A stretch of DNA of 64,000 nucleotides, taken from positions 97,263,291-97,327,290 of the forward strand of contig OY740773.1 in assembly GCA_963513935.1 (NCBI GenBank), in the 5' to 3' direction. The notes beneath the pieces were generated by a model. That model was not told where the DNA came from and did not search any database. It saw only the letters and a program-made list of their open reading frames with translations. The translations under genes were made by a program, and so were the position numbers. Numbering within the stretch: the first letter of the stretch is position 1; each line of letters begins with the position of its first letter. Of the stretch, positions 59,601 through 64,000 are shown in pieces. The stretch is from Aphrophora alni. Taxonomy: Eukaryota > Arthropoda > Insecta > Hemiptera > Aphrophoridae.

Positions 59601-62600
59601 TTGTTATTTGAAAAATTAATAAATGATTTATCATTAAATAAAGGACATGTCAAGTCATAAAGGAAACTTTGTTTTCATTTATTAACCTAAACATTAAATC
59701 CTAACATCCACATTTACTGTTATCAATCTTTTATGCGAAAAAGTTAGGAAAGTATCCAGCCAACAATTATACACTGGCGCCTTAGCTCCTTTTATAGCTC
59801 ATATATTTGGAATCCTTTTTTAGAATCGCCATGAGCTGCTTCTTCGTAGTCAACTAAATTCATTTGCTGATATACTAAACTTGTTAGGTGAATGTGATGG
59901 TTAAGTAAAATATATGTTTACTCGTTGATATTTAGTAAACAACTGAAAATAGTCCAATAGGTTAGTGACTTTTTTTTTACTCATCCATGTAAAGGTATCG
60001 TCTGATTGGCTGCTAAGTTAGATCGTGGGTAACTTAAATTGTTTTGTGACTAACCTTCAATGGCTGGATATTTTTTGGACAGACCTTGTATATTAAGTAG
60101 TTAATACTTTGAATGGGTTAAGCATGTTTCAAGTATTGGGTTTTAGATGTTATATGTATGACAGGCATGTACCAAATGTGAGATAGGTTATGCATGTTAC
60201 AGGGTAATGGTAGAGTTTGTTAAGTTTAAGGTGTTTGAAAATTATTGTTTCAGGGCTTATTTCCTTTAACACCACAACGAGAAACGAAATTTTAAACAAA
60301 TGTTTTATGATTGCCGACCTGTAGCCTAGGAAAGAAAGTAGTAAATAAAAGTGTTATTTTTTAAATAAGAACCTTTTTTTTCTAAATCACAGTAAAGTTT
60401 ATTAATGAAAAAAGTCAAATGACAATTATTTATTTATCACTGCAATCTAACTGGAGATCTAAGCACTTGTTGAAATTTGGTAGAGATTTGTCGATCCTTT
60501 CATCATAGAAGTTTGCTGCTGCTTGGTCCATTCATTCATTTTCATTTCCCATTAGCTTTTTCCTATAAATGTCTTCAGATTTGTAAAGTGATAGAAGTCT
60601 GAAATTGATCAGAACTATAGGGAGGGAGAGGTAATGAAGTTTTCTCCTAATGTATAGAGTAATGATGAAATCAGTACTGCATGTGTGGCCAAGCAGAGAT
60701 TTGAGTTGACAGACTCTCCTTTAATTTAGTGATAGATATGGAATTATGTCATTCTTTGGATCGCCCCTTTGTCTCAGATGTGTAATGAGAGATTCAAGTT
60801 TAATCCCTGATCACATGTAGTTAAAAAATTCATCACCATTTCAGTCATAGTGCTCAAAAAACAACATACCATACTCTTTTTTGTGTGTTCCTCTGTAACC
60901 ATTCTTGAAACCCACGTGGCACAAATCTACTTGCTTAACAGAAACACTGCCATAAATTACAGATATAAAACTTGAAAGTAAACCTTGTGCATTTCATCAA
61001 TATTGTTACATGTTTGTCAATGCTTATCGACTTTGCTTGTCAAGTCCTCAGTGATGACAGATGTCCATCCGAATCATGACTCATTTTGAACATCCTTCCT
61101 TCACTGAACAGCCTACTCCATTTTCCTCATTCGTAACTTTTTCTTCATATACACTTCTACAAGTTGTTTATTTTCAGCAAGATAAATATTTTTAAAATCT
61201 AATCACTGAGCACATTTTACAAACGGTTTCTAATGTAAACAAATAACTAACATATATAGAGAGTTGAAACACACTGGTGGTGGTATGGAGGCCCTGTAAA
61301 GAACTCCCGACTTAGAAACTGTTCTAGTCTACAACTTGGTCAGAGGTTACGATGCGCAAACAATGCTCACTTTAAAAAATTATCCTTATATACCTATATA
61401 TATATACCCTATATAAATACTTGATTTTTCTGTCACATGATCACTAATATATCATTACAACAGTTTCAAATGTGACTCAACATTGTAAACTTTAACGCGG
61501 GATAATTTTATATATATATATATATCTTTTCAGAGTATAAAGCCACATACCCTGGATATGGATGAGATTTTGATCCAGATTTAGTAATACATAATTTTTT
61601 TATGTACTGCTTTTCTGTTGTCCCAAACACCAAGTTTGTACATTTATTTACATTTATTTTGTACATTTTCAAAATGGAAGTCTTTTGTAATTTTTAAAGT
61701 TGTGTACTGTATATTGAAAACCGTTTACTTTACAGAAACGTAAACGTAAACTTAACAAATTATTTACAATAAACAAAATATTTTGATCTTTTAATTAATG
61801 ACAAACACGTTGGTATTGTTATTTTTTTCCATAAGTCAAATTAAAACAGATCTATTGATAGAAAACATAATGAGCGAGAGAAAATATAAACTTTAGCAGT
61901 TACTCTATTGACTGAAAAGATTAAACGTTAATAAAGTATTGTTTTGTGTTTTTATGATTTCTCAAACGTGTCAAGTTCTTTTGTGCTCAGTCTGTACAAA
62001 TATCAGAGTATGCGTTATCAAATCATTGTTTTGTGTTTTTCATTTCAGCAGCATTTAATAGGTTTTCTTCACCAGGTGAAATGTTTACTCTCGTCACTGG
62101 TCACAAAATAATTAAAGTACAACTTGTAAAACCAATAAAACATTATATAGCCACGTGGTTACATGTCTTCTGTCAAGTAGATAAATGGACAGGATTATGA
62201 ACACTGATTGAAGTTATTGTCGTAGCAGTGTCTTCATAATAACTATTAGATAAAACAAATTGAAATTTTGCTTTGGAAATTAACATTTTGGATTGATTAA
62301 AAAACAAAAGTTTTATTTTCTAATTTTCTAATCCAATCAATTATTACTTTAGACTGCTTATATATTTTTATTTGAAGTTTAGGTTTGTCCTTATATTTTT
62401 CTCCATTTTCAAGTAATTTTAATAGTCCTTACCTAATCAACGTTCACTTATTTATTTTAAAAAATTACCAAGATTAAAATTGTTAGTATACAATTTTACT
62501 TTCTATTGGTATAAGTGATAAAAAATACTGGTTGCCATTTAAAATTTACAGTTAATCTCTATGATGGAAAATATATTTTGAAAACCCTCAATTGTTGAAA

Positions 62601-64000
62601 ACCAATAATATGGAACACATTTGATTTAAATTGATAAATGAGGAAATATGTACTTTTTTTTTATCTAGGTTTTACATTGAAATAGTTTTTATCCTTGAAT
62701 CTAATAGAAAAATCATTTCTCTTATTTAAAAACCGTAGGCTAATTTTGTTGGTGATCATCACAACTAACTGGAAATAATTTTGACATGGATAAATTGGCT
62801 TCATTCTAACAGAAACTAACATTTTAAATTTTATTTATATTTAATTTGTCTTCTCTTTTCTATTGTAAAAATTATTTCTTAGACACTTTTTGACGATGTT
62901 TTAGGTCTTGATTTTGTATCATCTTTTAAAAAAACTTCAAAATTTATCTCGCGTAAAATTTAAAACTGTTTAACCGGTGAAAGACTAAATTCCAGCAATA
63001 TTTTTTCAGCCTGTGGTGAGTTTGACAGTTATAACAAGAAGACTGATGGGCATTCGACAGTGTACACTGACAGATCGGAAGGTTATATGTCCATTGATAC
63101 TACCGCTGTTGACGGTAAGTGACCATTTCATTTGGGATCCTTCCATGCTTTCACTTTTCCAATTTTCATTTCAATTTGCACTTCGGTTACGTTTCAACTT
63201 ACTTACATCTGTATCGTTTTACCGTGAAAACAATCAAAAGTGGTAGACAAAATTTTAATTTTGTCAAATCTTCTTAAAATTGTGGTGATGTAATTAACCT
63301 ATTGCAAAAATGGCGAGTTTAAATGCGTATATTTTTTACTGAATCAGTTATTCAAAATTAAATAAAGAAGTACTAGTATCTTATGTTTCTCAGTTTGCTA
63401 TATATATTATCTGTTTCAGGTCTTATTTATATGATAGTTGCAGTTGTTTTTGGGGTAAACAGGGATTGCTTTTGCTGATTCATTCCATGGATGAGGAGGA
63501 TAGTGCTTTAAATAAGAAAAACTACAAACTAAATAGCAATTATATGAGATTAACATAACCTCAAAATTATTTAACAGTAATAAACATAAGAGACTACAAC
63601 TAAAGTTTACATTGCACAATTTTTTTCACACACTAATACACAAAATCAAATGTCAATCTTGCTCAAAACGCTAAAACCAAATTTTTTGCATTTCCTCAAA
63701 TTGATTAAAACAGTCAAATTAATCATATGCTGAATATGCTTGCACCAATTTCGGTACACCAAAGAAGATCCGCTTGAAAATTATTTGTCCAACCTTGCAG
63801 TCAGATAAACATTATTAAAAATGCATAGATCTCAGGAGTAATTCAGAATACGATTTATTGAAACTAGAGGTGAATTATTGATATGGTTTAATCGGACATT
63901 TGTATATAGATATTAAGTGTGAAACAACATAAAAGAGAAAAACAAGAACATACCCTAGTAGCCTAGGGCCATATTGGAAACTAAAACTAAATCTATACTC
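21885..64000 (+). CDS. SLC39A11: Zinc transporter ZIP11 (SLC39A11), 5' part, four coding exons; continues past the window
   Basis: ZIP11 is a ZIP-family transporter that moves zinc into the cytosol, reported at Golgi and nuclear membranes. The four exons are 21885-21992, 42452-42686, 59505-59591 and 63010-63114. They read through 178 codons without a stop and agree in phase (0, 1, 1, then 1 at the open end). Exon 1 starts MLRGHGPMFQTFLGTLFTWG, the typical ZIP11 start. Exon 2 carries the second and third membrane segments. Exons 3 and 4 encode the polar loop before the metal-binding helices. The HNVPEG-type zinc-binding motif and the later segments are not in the window. Introns are about 20.5, 16.8 and 3.4 kb, full of mobile elements. 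Confidence 0.94.
22620..23225 (+). repeat. Old diverged repeat in SLC39A11 intron 1, copy A
   Basis: It shares ordered words with 25650-26170: AATGTTATAAATGTGAAAGT, ATATAAGTAACGTTCAAAAC, TTTCAAGTCATAACTTA, TAAATATTTGTTGTGT-GTT and CTCATAACTTATCTACTGT. A shorter third piece is at 23395-23490. Copies are strongly diverged and class is unknown. Confidence 0.6.
24770..25110 (+). repeat. Diverged repeat with 'GCGACCAATATGTTTTGTTT', copy A
   Basis: GGAGGGATGGCGACCAATAT, then TTTTGTTTGGATCC, occurs here. A near copy (GGAGATGGCCTCCAATATG, TTTTGTTTAGATCC) is at 29205-29240. Looser similarity exists at 28010-28180 (TTTGAGAAAAT, AGTTATAAAAAATGAAAAA, GATATGG). It is probably an old transposon; its class is unknown. 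Confidence 0.5.
25650..26170 (+). repeat. Old diverged repeat in SLC39A11 intron 1, copy B
   Basis: This is the second copy of the repeat at 22620. It has AATGTTATAAATATGAAAGT, GATGTAAGTAACATTCAGAA, TTTCAAGACATAACTTA, ATCAAATATTCATTGTGTAG and CTCTTATAATTTATCGACTC, all in the same order. No protein motif is seen. Confidence 0.6.
26524..26765 (+). repeat. Dispersed 'GGTCATCATCGCC' repeat family, copy 3
   Basis: It starts AAAGGCAAAAAACTTTTTGG, then TCATCATCGCCTTT, AGAAAAGGCGATAAAATAAA, CTAGCCCTCCAATACTATA, AAAAGGTGTAGATCCAAC and TCCCTATAGTGATCC. Its order of words matches copies at 15372, 30868 and 39948. Confidence 0.75.
26770..28000. other. AT-rich intron sequence, nothing recognised
   Basis: This part of SLC39A11 intron 1 has A/T tracts and no protein motif. 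A short self-complementary stretch lies at 26910-26965 (TTCTTGTAAAATG and its reverse complement CATTTTACAAGAA). Confidence 0.5.
29195..29560 (+). repeat. Diverged repeat with 'CTCCAATATGTTTTGTTT', copy B
   Basis: This is the counterpart of 24770-25110 and, in its later part (GATTTTGAGAAAATGTTAG, TAAGTTATAAAAAATTGAAA), of 28060-28180. No coding capacity is seen. Confidence 0.5.
29582..29613. repeat. (TA)n microsatellite
   Basis: This is an uninterrupted TA run in SLC39A11 intron 1. Confidence 0.95.
29805..30025 (-). pseudogene. Tc1-like transposase C-terminal remnant
   Basis: On the minus strand the frame reads D-stop-PQKSPNMNLIQHL-stop-DTN (intact form DWPxxSPDxNPIEHLWD, with the last catalytic Glu inside IEHLW here changed to Gln). 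It continues to YEVVKDEWKNIPKEDIQHLN, then GGIMKRLQAVLRVGKA, the usual Tc1 C-terminus (EWxxIPxExIxxLxxSMxRRxxAVIxAxGG). Two stops replace Trp codons. It is dead. Confidence 0.88.
30868..31052 (-). repeat. Dispersed 'GGTCATCATCGCC' repeat family, copy 4
   Basis: Read on the minus strand it has AAAAAACCTCTTGGTCATCA, then TCACCTTAAATAAAG, CCTCAAATATTCTAATAGC, AAAGTTGGTCAAGAGAGAAC and GAGAGGGATCTAACCCATG. A piece of the same end (CAGTAATG, poly-T, GCTTTAAAC) is at 30590-30645. Confidence 0.72.
31386..31471 (+). repeat. 700-bp interspersed repeat, copy 2, cut by the assembly gap
   Basis: AAATTTCACCTTTATGTTTT, then TACTAATCTTCATGTTTTA, GGAAACTGAAAAAGTGATTT match the start of the copies at 9270 and especially 43256 (GAAACTGAAAAAGTGATTTT). 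The gap begins straight after. Confidence 0.65.
31472..31671. other. Assembly gap (200 N)
   Basis: Exactly 200 N, a likely placeholder size. The left flank is an interspersed repeat and the right flank is close to a Jockey-like remnant, which fits a repeat-caused break. Real missing length is unknown. Confidence 0.99.
31690..32200 (+). pseudogene. Jockey-like reverse-transcriptase C-terminal remnant
   Basis: The frame reads NRSLKLLGVNFDSKLGWKTR (KxLGVxIDSKLTW in relatives), stop, MRLARVAFFIRKLKFYTSLD, stops, then HAHYLYGIILWRNSKGAKRV and FMWQIKILLDVLKA. HSHLxYGxxLWGNSxxxxRVFxLQK is typical of the thumb end of Jockey-group enzymes. Later ELGIVCL-S fits the same protein. Several stops and frameshifts make it dead. 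Confidence 0.88.
33584..33850 (+). mobile_element. tRNA-derived SINE (tRNA-Glu/Asp-like head)
   Basis: The stretch starts CCCCGGTTGGTCTAGCGGCT, then AGAGC, an A-box (TGGTCTAGCGGCTAGAG) like that of tRNA-Glu or tRNA-Asp. A B-box follows at about 33632 (GGTTCCATCCC, one change from GGTTCGATCCC). The middle does not form a regular anticodon arm, so it is not a tRNA gene. An unrelated tail of roughly 190 bp follows. The 3' limit is approximate. Confidence 0.7.
34200..34217. repeat. Poly-T run
   Basis: This is a homopolymer T run in SLC39A11 intron 1. Others are at 9001-9014, 10613-10629 and 30611-30628. Confidence 0.9.
35104..35959. mobile_element. Pogo/Tigger-like non-autonomous element with internal hairpin
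   Basis: Ends are inverted: GGAACCTCAATACGACGAAT at the left and, reverse-complemented, TAGAACCTCAATAGCACC at the right. TA flanks both ends (35102-35103, 35960-35961). Internal sequences near both ends repeat the theme (AATACGACGAATTCCTCAA; TTGAATTTCTTAATAACAC). No transposase is seen. A foldback unit lies at 35498-35693. Confidence 0.68.
35498..35693. repeat. Inverted repeat inside the pogo-like element
   Basis: The left arm AATGAAAGAAAATTCCCCAA, then CACAATAAAACACTAACAAC, is mirrored at the right (GTTGTAAGTGTTTTATTCTG, then TTGGGGAATTTTCTTTCATT). Arms are about 60 nt with a roughly 75-nt centre. Confidence 0.85.
36185..36535 (-). pseudogene. Tc1/mariner-superfamily transposase remnant (second type)
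   Basis: On the minus strand the frame reads FWPLKSPDFPLLDFFLYG, then SMKNAV and a stop. This is the WPPRSPDLTPLDFFLWGxLK motif of one arthropod Tc1/mariner-group transposase set, with the third catalytic Asp. Upstream, around 36440, VGMSHRYIFGPILFSETI fits the preceding part (WxGxxxxxIxGPxFF). There are stops between. Confidence 0.75.
38125..38148. repeat. (TA)n microsatellite
   Basis: This is a TA run directly beside the 3' end of the minus-strand LINE remnant and a short piece of the GGTCATCATCGCC family (GGTGATGATGAACATTTAGG). Confidence 0.92.
38229..38462 (-). pseudogene. LINE reverse-transcriptase protein, C-terminal end
   Basis: A 77-codon open frame includes RRDRIRNDNLRNRIKVESLA, then KRKHFQLFAHVMRMEE and GRRTMGRPQTR. 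This corresponds to RxxRxxNxxIRxxLxVxxI, LRWFGHVxRMxxxR and GRRxxGRPRxRW at the end of many LINE polymerases. It probably belongs to the same element as 39560-39800, separated by a roughly 1.1-kb insertion. Confidence 0.85.
38815..39245. other. GC-rich block of unknown origin within a LINE remnant
   Basis: This 430-bp block (GGCCGCCGTTTTACACTGCA, CCGGCGATCGCGG, ACCCGGGGTCGAC, GCAGGGGGAACAGTGGTGG) is much richer in G+C and CpG than all nearby sequence. Frames are open on both strands in part (38963-39223 minus, 38994-39251 plus) but I recognise neither. It sits between two parts of one LINE, so it arrived after the LINE. Confidence 0.5.
39560..39800 (-). pseudogene. LINE reverse-transcriptase middle part
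   Basis: On the minus strand the frame reads YLGNHITCQDGVDEDVNNRI, then SKVKAVFIQFIKIQKACQR and, one frame over, KSKLRMSTPNLTNVL. These match YLGSxIxxDGGxxxDVxxRIxKAxxAF and TKLxIxxxxVxxVLLYG of LINE enzymes. The part that should follow is replaced by other sequence until 38462. Confidence 0.85.
39948..40085 (-). repeat. Dispersed 'GGTCATCATCGCC' repeat family, copy 5 (3' part)
   Basis: Read on the minus strand: GGAAGAGAACAAAGAGACAG, GAAAGGGAGGGATCTACCC, AAAAAAGGTGTAGAATCAGC, TGGGGTCTCTCGG and CCACTATAAATGA. This matches the second half of the copy at 15372. Confidence 0.65.
40488..40517. repeat. (GT)n microsatellite
   Basis: This is a GT run with one interruption near its start, in SLC39A11 intron 1. 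Confidence 0.92.
40884..41747. mobile_element. Pogo/Tigger-like non-autonomous element (864 bp)
   Basis: The left end CAGTAGAACCCCTCAAACTC and the right end (reverse complement CAGTAGAACCCCCCAAACTC) match at all but one position over 23 bp, to TCGAC. TA flanks both ends (40882-40883, 41748-41749). The word TCAAACTCGAC is repeated three times at the left end and again inside the right end, probable transposase-binding sites. No transposase motif is present. It lies about 0.7 kb before SLC39A11 exon 2. Confidence 0.88.
42452..42686 (+). CDS. SLC39A11: SLC39A11 coding exon 2 (second and third membrane segments)
   Basis: The exon is 235 nt, with acceptor TTTTTTGTCAG and donor GTAAGT. It reads RKMLDSSLGFAGGVMIAASY, then WSLLSPALDMA, a short polar loop, FVPVAIGFVLGCLFVFGTDV and SSLGLNSPEMLL. 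SLGFAxGVMxAASYWSLLxP is diagnostic of ZIP11. It starts in phase 0 and ends in phase 1. Confidence 0.97.
43256..43998 (+). repeat. 700-bp interspersed repeat, copy 3
   Basis: This is the full-length partner of 9270-9985 with the same order of words, including AATCTTCACGTTTCATATTG, GAAACTGAAAAAGTGATTTT, TTACAATGAGAAATAGCAAA, GTTACGATACCCGGCAG and TTTAGAGGATCTGCTTGTA. A short frame at 43892 is probably chance. Confidence 0.7.
44795..45240 (-). pseudogene. Jockey-like reverse-transcriptase remnant with YVDD
   Basis: On the minus strand: NVFYDFSKVFDSIIHKI (FxDFSKAFDxVxHxxL in relatives), then after frameshifts LPRGSIVVLALFII (GVPQGSxLGPLLFxIY), MNRLIYVTDGKIFQYVDDTS and TILSVQRYNQF. The last contains the catalytic YxDD box. 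The order and spacing match the fingers and palm of a Jockey-group enzyme. It is dead. Confidence 0.87.
46169..46240 (-). pseudogene. tRNA-like sequence, copy 1 (Tyr-like anticodon GTA, non-canonical)
   Basis: A cloverleaf can be drawn. D arm: GCTC-AATTGGTA-GAGC. Anticodon arm: TTGGC-GCGTAAA-GCCAA. T arm: CTGGG-TTCGATT-CCCAG. Acceptor stem: ACTAGGA/TCTAGGT, with one A-A mismatch and two G-T pairs. The anticodon position would be GTA, but the base before it is C instead of the nearly invariant T33. A-box and B-box (GGTTCGATTCC) are intact. It is better seen as a promoter-bearing part of a mobile element than as a working tRNA. Confidence 0.7.
46510..46581 (+). pseudogene. tRNA-like sequence, copy 2 (inverted partner of copy 1)
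   Basis: Identical to copy 1 except for two positions: G for A just after the D stem (GAGCG instead of GAGCA) and T for G at the end of the T stem (CCCAT instead of CCCAG, which breaks one pair). The anticodon loop is the same GCGTAAA. The matching C33 in both copies argues that the oddity is a feature of the element and not random decay of one copy. Confidence 0.7.
47561..48236 (+). mobile_element. PIF/Harbinger element, internally deleted, with TAA target duplication
   Basis: Terminal inverted repeats begin AGGCCGGTTTAGACGCTACG, with reverse complement AGGCCGGTTTAGACTCTACG at the right end; they match for about 50 bp. TAA flanks both sides (47558-47560, 48237-48239), the 3-bp duplication typical of PIF/Harbinger. 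The word CGACTTGTCG (or its degenerate forms) occurs at least four times near both ends, probably transposase-binding sites. The only coding content is the N-terminal frame at 47744. At 676 bp it cannot move itself. Confidence 0.92.
47744..48004 (+). CDS. Truncated Harbinger nuclease N-terminal domain
   Basis: The frame starts MEELLLWSMYVLCLA, then a basic stretch SAKRKRKPRSKWSRHWLLKK, RLSHMELLKELSNEPSDWRN and YLRMTEDTYNELLDLVSPLI, ending SRQRQN. The pattern RxxWxRxWLLRR-xGxxxxLLxEL-xDxxxYRNFLRMxxxxFxxLLxxVxPxI is the start of HARBI1-like DDE nucleases of insects. The catalytic domain is missing, so it is not a transposase. The frame itself has no stop for 87 codons, but that alone does not show that it is expressed. 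Confidence 0.8.
   Translation: MEELLLWSMYVLCLATSAKRKRKPRSKWSRHWLLKKRLSHMELLKELSNEPSDWRNYLRMTEDTYNELLDLVSPLINCLVSRQRQN
48824..48850. repeat. Poly-T run
   Basis: A homopolymer T run of about 27 bases in SLC39A11 intron 2. It may be the tail of a minus-strand retroposon, but no body is recognisable. Confidence 0.9.
50373..50505. repeat. Tandem duplication with 74-bp period
   Basis: GCCGCCGACAATGGGATACC, then GCTATCGACAAAGTCGTTTG and ACTCGCCGC-GCTTTGGTG, occurs twice, at 50373 and 50447, with one difference visible. It is GC-rich and lies inside the pogo-like element. Confidence 0.9.
50523..50708. repeat. Long hairpin with TA-rich inner arms
   Basis: The outer arms GGTACTTACGTATTAACGCC, then ACCGCAGCAACTTTGCGC, are perfectly repeated in reverse complement at 50670-50708. 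The inner arms are (TA)n tracts, then AAGGTTTGGCCAGG and CCTGGCCAAACCTT. The loop is about 40 nt and AT-rich. The (TA)n length differs between arms. Confidence 0.93.
52380..52565 (+). pseudogene. Jockey-like reverse-transcriptase remnant
   Basis: The frame reads VLSIFLNHSKAFDSVNFNLI, then, with frameshifts, EYLGLRGVPLSWI and SNRTQCVEI-like words (NRTQCVEIAEVESNK). It corresponds to the LDLSKAFDxVxHxxLLxKLxxxGxxGxxxxWxxSYLxxRxQ segment of Jockey-group enzymes. Orientation is opposite to the remnant at 44795. Confidence 0.8.
53206..53580 (+). pseudogene. piggyBac transposase N-terminal remnant
   Basis: From ATG at 53206 one frame runs 125 codons with three stops. It reads IRVNDTDFNDHILQLLYNNV, EEESDENVDDSDQDPDYLVS, then a stop, EEESEFF-stop-KDDSIF and RTSQHNILRGPLPGPTKMAR. 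The acidic N-terminus and the SxHNIxRxxPGPxxxAR motif are typical of piggyBac transposases. The catalytic Asp region is absent. The frame is preserved despite the stops, so the substitutions are recent or few. Confidence 0.87.
53598..54228. mobile_element. Two-copy non-autonomous element, copy 1 (inside piggyBac)
   Basis: It begins near AAATAGTGTTTGTCTACAG and ends near CACAAATAACTATTT, with inverted ends that share ACAAAGTGGCA at the left and TGCCACTTTGC at the right. It is nearly identical to 55516-56301 through its whole length. Words like ACTTTGCTCACT recur near both ends. No coding sequence is visible. Confidence 0.8.
54480..55510. other. Intron sequence between two copies of one element, nothing recognised
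   Basis: A 98-codon frame at 55000-55296 contains no motif I can match. Its base composition is slightly less AT-rich than its surroundings. It may be transposon debris. Confidence 0.4.
55516..56301. mobile_element. Two-copy non-autonomous element, copy 2
   Basis: It is nearly identical to 53598-54228 apart from about 155 extra bases (55996-56150) and a few small changes. CAGGGA flanks it on both sides (55510-55515, 56302-56307), a possible 6-bp target duplication. The extra segment is either a deletion in copy 1 or an insertion in copy 2. Class is unknown. Confidence 0.8.
56320..58300. other. Intron sequence, nothing recognised
   Basis: This is part of SLC39A11 intron 2. A frame at 57421-57684 (87 codons) and others are open, but none shows a recognisable domain or flanking splice sites in the right phase for SLC39A11. 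Confidence 0.4.
58322..58985 (-). mobile_element. Penelope-like element remnant (GIY-YIG end and 3' region)
   Basis: The minus-strand unit contains the endonuclease domain (58610-58880) followed by its 3' region, with GCGAAACATATATCGCTCAA and TAAAGC words near 58370-58400. A pair of inverted 33-base repeats bounds it: GGAAATAATGAAATAATTAT at 58328 onward and its imperfect reverse complement at 58949-58985. Penelope elements often carry such terminal repeats. The reverse transcriptase part is missing. Confidence 0.75.
58610..58880 (-). pseudogene. Penelope GIY-YIG endonuclease domain
   Basis: On the minus strand the frame reads SGVYKISCSDCNCEYIDQCG, then RSVKNRIKEHVHSWKYGESN, FSNHDTGYNFDPKSNVKLLY and CRKLNNLLCLEINRS. 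This matches SGVYKLxCxxCxxxYIGQTGRxFxxRxxEH and LExxEIxxH of Penelope-like endonucleases. The frame is open for almost 90 codons, but the second signature residue is altered (YIG to YID). The upstream reverse transcriptase is missing, so it is a remnant. Confidence 0.88.
59505..59591 (+). CDS. SLC39A11: SLC39A11 coding exon 3 (polar loop)
   Basis: The exon is 87 nt, with a pyrimidine-rich acceptor ending CTCTCTAG and a GTAAGT donor. Using the base carried from exon 2 it reads DISVPIKSQTIHKEIPSLKR, then IVLKQLENK. This loop is poorly conserved among ZIP11 proteins, so the call rests on good splice sites, an open frame and phases that fit both neighbours (1 and 1), not on homology. Because 1-1 phases are symmetric, it could be an alternative exon. 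Confidence 0.7.
59732..60092. mobile_element. Mariner-type MITE
   Basis: The left end AAGTTAGGAAAGTATCCAGC, then CA, is similar to the reverse complement of the right end, AAGGTCTGTCCAAAAAATAT, then CCAGCCA. AGGTCTGTCC with a following AAAATATC is the terminal pattern of many mariners. About 360 bp with no transposase. It sits in SLC39A11 intron 3. Confidence 0.65.
60415..61340 (-). pseudogene. Mariner transposase remnant (fourth)
   Basis: On the minus strand the C-terminus reads AAANFYDERIDKSLPNFNKC, then LDLQLDCSDK and a stop, matching the AxFYxxGIxKLxxRYxKCLxxxGDYVEK end of mariner-group enzymes. The rest upstream is much decayed and I cannot place catalytic residues. The limits are approximate. 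Confidence 0.6.
61511..61527. repeat. Short (TA)n run
   Basis: A short TA tract; similar TA-rich sequence lies at 61385-61415. Confidence 0.8.
63010..63114 (+). CDS. SLC39A11: SLC39A11 coding exon 4 (polar loop)
   Basis: The exon is 105 nt, with acceptor TTTTTTCAG and donor GTAAGT. In the carried phase it reads TCGEFDSYNKKTDGHSTVYT, then DRSEGYMSIDTTAVD, and ends in phase 1. It is hydrophilic, as expected for the loop between the third membrane segment and the zinc-binding helices. The nucleotide composition is less AT-rich than the surrounding intron. The rest of the gene lies to the right of the window. Confidence 0.75.

Noticed and set aside
63115..64000. A further SLC39A11 exon with the HNVPEG-type metal-binding motif
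   Set aside because: No such translation is present in any plus-strand frame of this stretch.

Overview
The window is AT-rich animal DNA, most likely from an insect. The evidence is two split host genes with GT-AG introns and conserved animal proteins, and a dense, mixed and mostly dead set of transposable elements typical of arthropods (mariner, Tc1, pogo/Tigger, PIF/Harbinger, piggyBac, Jockey-like and other LINEs, Penelope, tRNA-derived elements). A 200-N gap at 31472-31671 shows that this is a draft assembly. I see no prokaryotic gene organisation and no CRISPR array. I cannot name the species.

Only two host genes are supported, and they lie head to head. On the minus strand, six coding exons of TVP23 (a Golgi membrane-trafficking protein of four membrane segments) run from 20877 down to 325. 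On the plus strand, four coding exons of SLC39A11/ZIP11 (a zinc transporter) run from 21885 to 63114 and the gene continues past the right edge. I rebuilt both from sequence: splice phases agree at every junction, and the protein matches the family on both sides of the junctions. The start codons are about 1 kb apart, so 20878-21884 is probably a shared divergent promoter.

Layout: 1-7.5 kb holds TVP23 exons 6 to 2, with a Jockey-like RNase H remnant and a 270-bp MITE between them. 7.5-20.85 kb is the large TVP23 intron 1, with LINE and mariner remnants, a pogo-like element containing two hairpins, and a large foldback repeat close to exon 1. 20.9-21.9 kb is the promoter. 22-42.4 kb is ZIP11 intron 1, holding old diverged repeats, the assembly gap, Jockey-like and Tc1 remnants, a tRNA-headed SINE, a pogo-like element and a LINE interrupted by a GC-rich block. 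42.7-59.5 kb is ZIP11 intron 2, with the best-preserved mobile DNA: a tRNA-like inverted-repeat element with a 10-bp target duplication, a Harbinger element with its TAA duplication, a pogo-like element with a hairpin, a deleted piggyBac element with another element inside it, and a Penelope GIY-YIG remnant. 59.6-64 kb holds ZIP11 exon 4, a mariner-type MITE and another mariner remnant.

The two genes are not known to share a pathway. TVP23 acts in Golgi vesicle traffic and ZIP11 moves zinc, reportedly at Golgi or nuclear membranes. Nearly all remaining sequence is intron filled with transposon debris. The most unusual structure is the 526-bp tRNA-like inverted-repeat element at 46083-46608.
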